Below are positions 57,924 through 64,000 of a DNA stretch of 64,000 nucleotides, in pieces. The first letter of the stretch is position 1. Every line of letters starts with the position of its first letter. This DNA is from Curtobacterium ammoniigenes NBRC 101786 (GTDB lineage Bacteria > Actinomycetota > Actinomycetes > Actinomycetales > Microbacteriaceae), in assembly GCF_001571045.1 (NCBI RefSeq), contig NZ_BCSV01000003.1:372001-436000 (forward strand), written 5' to 3'. Under the pieces are notes generated by a model. The model saw only the letters and a list, made by a program, of their open reading frames with translations. It made no database searches and had not been told where the DNA came from. A program made the position numbers and the translations under genes.

Positions 57924-59030
57924 CTACTCCCCTTGCGGTTCGTCGGTCTCGGTGAGGTGCGGGGCGATGTTCCGCGGATCGAGCCTACCGGCGAGCACCT
58001 CGCCGACCTGCGACACGATGGGCATGTCTACGCCGTTCGCGGCTGCGAGCGTGAGGATCGGCGCAACCGATGCGAGCCCCTCCGCTGTCTGGTTCATGGC
58101 GCGCACGACTTCGTCGAACCGATATCCCTGACCGAGGAGCCGACCGGCCGTGTTGTTCCGCGAGAGCGGCGACTGACAGGTCGCGATGAGGTCGCCGAGG
58201 CCCGCGAGACCGGACAACGTCGACGGTTGCGCGCCGAGGGACACCGCGAACTCGGTCATCTCGGCGAGGCCGCGGGTGATGATCGACGCCTTCGTGTTCT
58301 CGCCGTAGCCGACGCCGTCCACGATGCCGATCGCCACCGCGATGAGGTTCTTGAGGACACCGCCGAACTCCGTGCCGATGACGTCCGTGTTGATGAACGA
58401 CCGGAAGTACGGGTTCGTCGCCACCGCGGCGACGGCGGTCGCGGTCTCGATGCTCGTGGATGAGACGACGGCTGCGGTCGGCTGCCGTCGCGCGATCTCC
58501 AGCGCGAGGTTCGGGCCGCTCGCCACCGCGATCCGGTCCTCGTCGATGGCGAGCCCGTCACGGAGCACCTCGCTCATCCGCAGGCCCGTCGACTGCTCCA
58601 CGCCCTTCATCAGCGAGACGACCGGCACCGTCGGCGGCAGCAGCGGCGCGAGCTCGATGAGGTTCTCGCGAAGGCTCTGGCTCGGCACCGAGATGTACAC
58701 CTGCTCCGCCCCGTCGAGCACCTCCGCGAGGGAGGTCGACGCGGTGATCGTACGGGGCAGGTTGATGCCGGGCAGGTACCCCGAGTTCCGCTTCGTCTCG
58801 GTGATCTCGCGGGCGACCTCCGGTCGTCGGGCACCGATCGTGACGGTCGCGCCGCCCTCCGCGAGGACCTTCGCGAACGTGGTCCCCCAGCTCCCGGCAC
58901 CGATCACGGCGACGCGGCGCGACTGCGCCGTCCGCATCACCACGCGGATCGCCGCAGTGTCGACAGCGCCCGGAGCGGCCTCGATCGGATCTTGGCGGGA
59001 GTGGTTGGGCTGCAGGGCCGGGTCGCTCAA
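57924..59030 (-). CDS. gpsA: Glycerol-3-phosphate dehydrogenase [NAD(P)+]
   Basis: Up to 368 aa. Makes sn-glycerol-3-phosphate for phospholipids. NAD site AVIGAGSWGTTFAKVL, catalytic Lys in GVLKNLIAVAIG and GLAGLGDLIATC. The start is uncertain: a TTG at 59030 overlaps the plsC stop as TTGA and adds about 31 residues before the core; an ATG at 58937 would give the more usual 337 aa but has no Shine-Dalgarno. I report the coupled TTG. Confidence 0.92.
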   Translation of the reverse strand: MSDPALQPNHSRQDPIEAAPGAVDTAAIRVVMRTAQSRRVAVIGAGSWGTTFAKVLAEGGATVTIGARRPEVAREITETKRNSGYLPGINLPRTITASTSLAEVLDGAEQVYISVPSQSLRENLIELAPLLPPTVPVVSLMKGVEQSTGLRMSEVLRDGLAIDEDRIAVASGPNLALEIARRQPTAAVVSSTSIETATAVAAVATNPYFRSFINTDVIGTEFGGVLKNLIAVAIGIVDGVGYGENTKASIITRGLAEMTEFAVSLGAQPSTLSGLAGLGDLIATCQSPLSRNNTAGRLLGQGYRFDEVVRAMNQTAEGLASVAPILTLAAANGVDMPIVSQVGEVLAGRLDPRNIAPHLTETDEPQGE

Positions 59031-59860
59031 AACCGTCCGGTCTCTTTCTGGTTGTTCGCCGCGGGATCCCAGCGCGTCGCCGGCGCGCGCTCGCCGCGGA
59101 GCTCTTCGACGAGCGCCGTGATCGCCTGCATGAGTTCTTCGGTCGCCTGCTGCAGCAGGTGCTGGTCGATCGGCTTGCCACGGTACCGGGAGAGGTCGAG
59201 GGGCTCGCCGATGATCACATCGACACGGGTGCGTGGGAAGAGCCGGAGCTTCTTGCCGTAGCGCGGCATGATCCCCTGCGTCCCCCAGTGCGCCATCGGG
59301 ATGAGCGGCACATCGTTCTCGAGCGCGATCCGGACGGCACCGGTCTTGCCGCGCATCGGCCAGAGATCGGGGTCGCGGGTGAGCGTGCCCTCCGGATAGA
59401 CGATGAGGCCGCCGCCGTGGGTGACGAGGGATCCGCCTCCCGCCAGCGGATCGCTTCCCCGCGTGCGGCCGGAGCGCTCCACCGGGATGTCACCCATACC
59501 GCGCATCAGCGCACCGAGGACCGGCACCCGGAAGAGCGACGCCTTCGCCAGGTACTGCGGCAGCCGACGGTGCAGGTAGACGGCGGTCCCGACGACGAGC
59601 GGATCGATGTTCGTGAAGTGGTTCGGCGCGACGACGAACGCGCCGGTCGCCGGAAGCCGGCGCTCACCGTGCCAGTGAAAATGGGCGGCGAATCGGAACG
59701 TCGGAATGACGAACGTCGCGACGATCCGGAACGCCGTGTTCAGCTCGCCGCGGCGCCAGCGGCGTCCCGGGACCGGGAGGCCCGTGGTCACCCGGTCTGA
59801 CCTGCGCACCGCCGCCTCGTCCCGCGCTCCGCCCACGTCGATGGGATCGGGGCTGGTCAT
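59027..59860 (-). CDS. plsC: 1-acyl-sn-glycerol-3-phosphate acyltransferase
   Basis: 277 aa. Adds the second acyl chain to make phosphatidate, the CdsA substrate. Catalytic H-x4-D in PNHFTNIDPLV and substrate motif YPEGTLTRDP. A hydrophobic stretch near residues 45-60 anchors it. ATG 3 bp after murA. Confidence 0.95.
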   Translation of the reverse strand: MTSPDPIDVGGARDEAAVRRSDRVTTGLPVPGRRWRRGELNTAFRIVATFVIPTFRFAAHFHWHGERRLPATGAFVVAPNHFTNIDPLVVGTAVYLHRRLPQYLAKASLFRVPVLGALMRGMGDIPVERSGRTRGSDPLAGGGSLVTHGGGLIVYPEGTLTRDPDLWPMRGKTGAVRIALENDVPLIPMAHWGTQGIMPRYGKKLRLFPRTRVDVIIGEPLDLSRYRGKPIDQHLLQQATEELMQAITALVEELRGERAPATRWDPAANNQKETGRF

Positions 59861-59863
59861 CGC

Positions 59864-61231
59864 TCAGCCGGCGAAGTCGAAGTCGGCGCCGAGCTTGCGC
59901 AGCTTCGGAATGAAGTGCTCGTAGCCGCGGCTGATGATGCCGACGTTGGTGATGTGCGACTCCCCCTCCGCGGTGAGGGCCGCGATGAGGTGGCTGAACC
60001 CGCCTCGGAGGTCGGGGACGCGCACATTCGCGCCGTGCAGCTTCGTCGGACCGGTGATGACGGCGGCCTGCTCGAACGGGCGCCGGGCGACACGACGGTC
60101 ATGGCCCGGCAGACCTTCCTTGTGGACCACGATGTCCGCGCCCATCTCATTGAGCGCGTCAGTGAACCCGAATCGGTTCTCGTAGACGGTCTCGTGCACG
60201 ACGCTCCGGCCTTCGGCCTGGGTGAGGGCGACCACGAGGGGCTGCTGCCAGTCCGTCATGAATCCGGGGTGCACGTCCGTCTCGATGACCACGGGCTTCA
60301 GGACGTCGAGCTCGCGGTAGAAGCGGATGCCGTCTTCGACGATGTCGAATCCGCCGCCGACCTTCCGGAACACGTTCAGGAACGTCATGAGGTCTTGCTG
60401 CTTCGCGCCCTCGACGAAGATGTCACCGTTCGTCGCCAGCGCTGCGGAGGCCCAGCTCGCCGCTTCGTTCCGGTCGTTGATCGCGCGGTGCGTGTATCCG
60501 CGCAGCTTCCGGACGCCCTCGATGAAGATGACGCGGTTCGGCTCCACCGAGACCACGGCGCCCATCTTCTGCAGGATGGCGATCAGGTCCATGATCTCGG
60601 GCTCGATCGCAGCGTTCCGGAGCTCGGTCACTCCTTCGGCGAGCACCGCCGACAAGAGCACCTGCTCGGTGGCGCCGACGCTGGGGTAGGGCAGCTCGAT
60701 GTTCGCGCCCTTGAGACCGTTCGGCGCCGTGATGTGGATGCCGGACAGCTGCTTGTCGACCACCGCGCCCATCGCGCGGAGCGCGTCGAGGTGGAAGTCG
60801 ATCGGTCGGTCACCGATGCGGCAGCCCCCGAGGTCGGGAATGAACGCCTCGCCGAGCCGGTGCAGGAGCGGCCCGCAGAACAGGATCGGGATACGGCTCG
60901 ACCCTGCGTGCGCGTCGATCTCCGCGAAGTGCGCCGACTCGACGTTGGACGGGTCGAGGATCAGCTCGCCGCGCGCCGGGTCAGTGATCCGCACGCCGTG
61001 CACGCCGAGGAGACCGCGGACGACGCCGACGTCGGCGATGTCGGGCACGTCCTTCAGGATCGAGGGCGTCTCGCCCAGGAGCGCGGCAACCATGGCCTTG
61101 GTGGCGAGGTTCTTGGCCCCGCGGACTTCGACGCGTCCGACCAGCGGTTTCCCGCCGCGGATGACGATCTCGTCCGACTTGAGCCCGACCTGGGCTCCGG
61201 CCGCCGCTGCGTCCTGTACGAGTGAGTTCAC
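59864..61231 (-). CDS. murA: UDP-N-acetylglucosamine 1-carboxyvinyltransferase
   Basis: 455 aa. Transfers enolpyruvate from PEP to UDP-GlcNAc, the first step of peptidoglycan synthesis. VRGAKNLATKAMVAALL holds the PEP-binding Lys; the active-site Cys is in GGCRIGDRPIDFH. Same fold family as the EPSP-like domain at 36363-39491, but with its PEP site intact. GTG start abuts the leuD stop (TAA-GTG). Confidence 0.96.
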   Translation of the reverse strand: MNSLVQDAAAAGAQVGLKSDEIVIRGGKPLVGRVEVRGAKNLATKAMVAALLGETPSILKDVPDIADVGVVRGLLGVHGVRITDPARGELILDPSNVESAHFAEIDAHAGSSRIPILFCGPLLHRLGEAFIPDLGGCRIGDRPIDFHLDALRAMGAVVDKQLSGIHITAPNGLKGANIELPYPSVGATEQVLLSAVLAEGVTELRNAAIEPEIMDLIAILQKMGAVVSVEPNRVIFIEGVRKLRGYTHRAINDRNEAASWASAALATNGDIFVEGAKQQDLMTFLNVFRKVGGGFDIVEDGIRFYRELDVLKPVVIETDVHPGFMTDWQQPLVVALTQAEGRSVVHETVYENRFGFTDALNEMGADIVVHKEGLPGHDRRVARRPFEQAAVITGPTKLHGANVRVPDLRGGFSHLIAALTAEGESHITNVGIISRGYEHFIPKLRKLGADFDFAG

Positions 61232-61827
61232 TTAGTTCACCGGCAATGTCTCTGGCCGCCATCGTGCGCGGCGCTGTTCGAACTCCGTGATCGCGGGTTC
61301 GTCACGGAGGGTGAGCCCGATGTCATCGAGCCCTTCCATCAACCGCCACTGAGTGTAAGCGTCGATCTCGAACGTCGTGTCCACCGACCCCACCGACACG
61401 CGTTTGTTCGGGAGATCCACGGTCGCCTCGATCCCCGGGTTCGCGTCGATCTCGGCCCAGATCCGCTCGACCTCGGGCTCCGCGACGAGCGCGGTGACGA
61501 GGCCCTGCTTGCCGGCGTTGCCCCGGAAGATGTCCCCGAAACGCGGTGCGATCACCACGCGGAAGCCGAAGTCGCGCAGCGCCCACACGGCGTGCTCCCG
61601 GCTCGAGCCGGTGCCGAAATCGGGGCCGGCGACGAGAATGGACGCGCCACGGAACTCGGGCCGATTGATGACGAACTCCGGGTCCTGTCGCCATGCCGCG
61701 AAGAGTGCGTCCTCGAAGCCGGTCTTCGTGACGCGCTTCAGGTAGACCGCTGGGATGATCTGGTCCGTGTCGACGTTCGAGCGCTTGAGCGGCGCCGCGA
61801 TTCCCGTGACGATATCGATCTTGTCCA

Positions 61828-61828
<1 letters not shown>
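61232..61828 (-). CDS. leuD: 3-isopropylmalate dehydratase small subunit
   Basis: 198 aa. Pairs with LeuC in leucine synthesis. Swivel-domain motifs [15 protein letters not shown] and [20 protein letters not shown] overlaps the leuC stop (TGATG). Confidence 0.97.
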
Positions 61829-63300
<1,472 letters not shown>

Positions 63301-63352
63301 GAGCCCGTTCCTCTTTTCGCGTCATTCATCCGCGTCAGTGCGGCGTCCGGCG

Positions 63353-63358
63353 AGTGTA
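63353..63358 (-). promoter_or_regulatory. -10 box (TACACT) of leuC
   Basis: On the minus strand TACACT lies about 52 nt before the leuC ATG. A loose -35 (cttaat) lies 17 nt further upstream, with the palindrome in the spacer. Confidence 0.55.
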
Positions 63359-63364
63359 GCACCG

Positions 63365-63376
63365 TTGGTATACCAA
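63365..63376. promoter_or_regulatory. Operator-like palindrome TTGGTATACCAA
   Basis: Perfect 12-bp palindrome placed between the -35 and -10 of leuC, where a bound repressor would block RNA polymerase. IclR-type regulators (LtbR/NdgR) control leuCD in Actinobacteria and are candidates; I cannot confirm that this is their site. The divergent gene at 63435 could share it. Confidence 0.5.
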
Positions 63377-63423
63377 TTAAGGCTGTCCCATCCTCGAGGG
63401 TTCTGCGCCCGGGAGGCACCAGA

Positions 63424-63438
63424 ATGAACGGGTCATGA
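63424..63438 (+). other. Four-codon leader minigene (MNGS) overlapping the next start
   Basis: A strong Shine-Dalgarno gggagg (63411-63416) lies 7 nt before the ATG at 63424. That frame reads Met-Asn-Gly-Ser and stops at TGA 63436-63438, which overlaps the next ATG (63435) as ATGA. Translation would terminate right at the start of the membrane-protein gene, implying coupling. It could also be chance. Confidence 0.4.
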
Positions 63439-64000
63439 CGCAGCACTCGGCCTCCACACCCACCCGTCAGCCGATCCCGCGTTCCCGCAACCTTGAGGGG
63501 GCGGTCCGCGCGGCGGCGGCAGGGGGCGTTCCGCTCGTCGTGCTCGTGATCCTCGGGATGCAGCAATATGCCGCGTTCGCCCTGTTCGCGGGATTCACGG
63601 CGATCTTCGGCGCCCGCGAACAGTACCGGCATCGGATCGTCACCACGACGAGCGCCGGCATCCTGCAGGTCCTGTGCATGCTCGGCGGTCTCGCGATCGG
63701 CATGGCACACGCGGCGCTCTGGGTGGAGGCGCTCGGGCTCGTCGCGGTCCTCATCGTCTCGTGTGCGCTGCTCACCGTGCTCGGGACGATTCCCGCGCAG
63801 CCGATCTTCCCCGTGTTCGCATTCCTCGTCGCAGCGCTCGTCCCGCTCCGGGCCACCGAACTTCCCGGGGCACTCCTCGTCATCGTCGCCTCGGTGGTGT
63901 TCGCATGGTGCGTCGCCCTGTCCGGCGCGGTCCTGCGGCGGCTGTTCGGGAGGCGCCACCCGCGCTGGTTCCGTCAGCTCGCTCCCGAGCCGCGGCGGTC
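63435..64000 (+). CDS. FUSC-like/aromatic-acid-exporter-like membrane protein, 3' end outside window
   Basis: The first 188 residues are visible and open to the window end. Cytoplasmic start with GAVRAAAAGGVP, then about five to six hydrophobic helices in pairs with QQYAAFALFAGFTAIFG between the first two, a pattern seen in FUSC/AaeB-type and related integral proteins. A basic segment (RRLFGRRHPRW) follows near residue 172. No transport substrate can be named. Divergent from leuC across 134 bp. Confidence 0.7.
   Translation, partial: MTQHSASTPTRQPIPRSRNLEGAVRAAAAGGVPLVVLVILGMQQYAAFALFAGFTAIFGAREQYRHRIVTTTSAGILQVLCMLGGLAIGMAHAALWVEALGLVAVLIVSCALLTVLGTIPAQPIFPVFAFLVAALVPLRATELPGALLVIVASVVFAWCVALSGAVLRRLFGRRHPRWFRQLAPEPRR

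Overview
The window is a high-GC (about two-thirds G+C by eye) actinobacterial chromosome segment. Gene content and order (Lsr2, DUF2469, DUF3515, DivIVA-type polar growth proteins, the smc-ftsY-ffh-rpsP and rpsB-tsf-pyrH-frr-cdsA blocks) point to Micrococcales, most likely Microbacteriaceae. That placement is inference. I see no prophage, insertion sequence, CRISPR array, rRNA or tRNA. There is no gene-free stretch longer than 300 bases; the longest gaps are about 200 to 275 bases and are described under their neighbours.

Layout. 1-557: start of a cysteine desulfurase, cut by the window edge. 724-7214 (+): glycogen genes glgX, glgE and glgB. 7208-9927 (-): a thioredoxin/TPR protein and a membrane/lipoprotein-like protein. 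10130-12049 (+): a long coiled-coil protein with a DivIVA-like start. 12085-14803 (-): a hydrolase, a small zinc-site protein, a lytic transglycosylase and a DivIVA-like protein. 14849-19078 (-): cdsA, frr, pyrH, tsf, rpsB. 19300-21615: a sugar transporter and an M23 peptidase. 21684-31988 (-): xerC, dprA, comM, yraN, lsr2, DUF2469, rnhB, lepB, rplS, then trmD, rimM, khpA, rpsP, with map on the opposite strand inside the block. 32188-39491 (-): the most unusual region, a tight four-gene operon. 39766-55283: ffh, lipB-lipA, a 53-aa membrane protein, ftsY, riboswitch-controlled terC, smc, mutM, rnc, rpmF, yceD, coaD, recG, rsmD. 55298-63300 (mostly -): thiL, a DUF3515 lipoprotein, ddl, gpsA, plsC, murA, leuD, leuC. 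63435-end (+): a truncated membrane protein.

The standout is 32188-39491. It encodes a fusion of a divergent EPSP-synthase domain with an acyl-CoA ligase, an acyl-CoA dehydrogenase, a FabL/ChcA-type reductase and a 2,4-dienoyl-CoA-reductase-like flavoenzyme. This is the enzyme set known from Streptomyces polyketide clusters (ansatrienin, phoslactomycin) for converting shikimate to cyclohexanecarboxyl-CoA. Here it has no polyketide synthase beside it and lies between ffh and rpsP, which are usually adjacent. The likely output is the starter for omega-cyclohexyl fatty acids in membrane lipids, a trait known in some Microbacteriaceae such as Curtobacterium pusillum. The EPSP-like domain keeps the shikimate-side motifs but appears to have lost two PEP-binding residues.

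A second theme is transcription architecture. Many genes have a TANNNT -10 box ending 6 to 8 bases before the start codon, which implies leaderless mRNAs. This helps choose starts (glgX, glgE, xerC, lipB, ftsY, coaD, recG, rsmD, thiL) and exposes two very compact divergent promoters, recG/rsmD and thiL/DUF3515.
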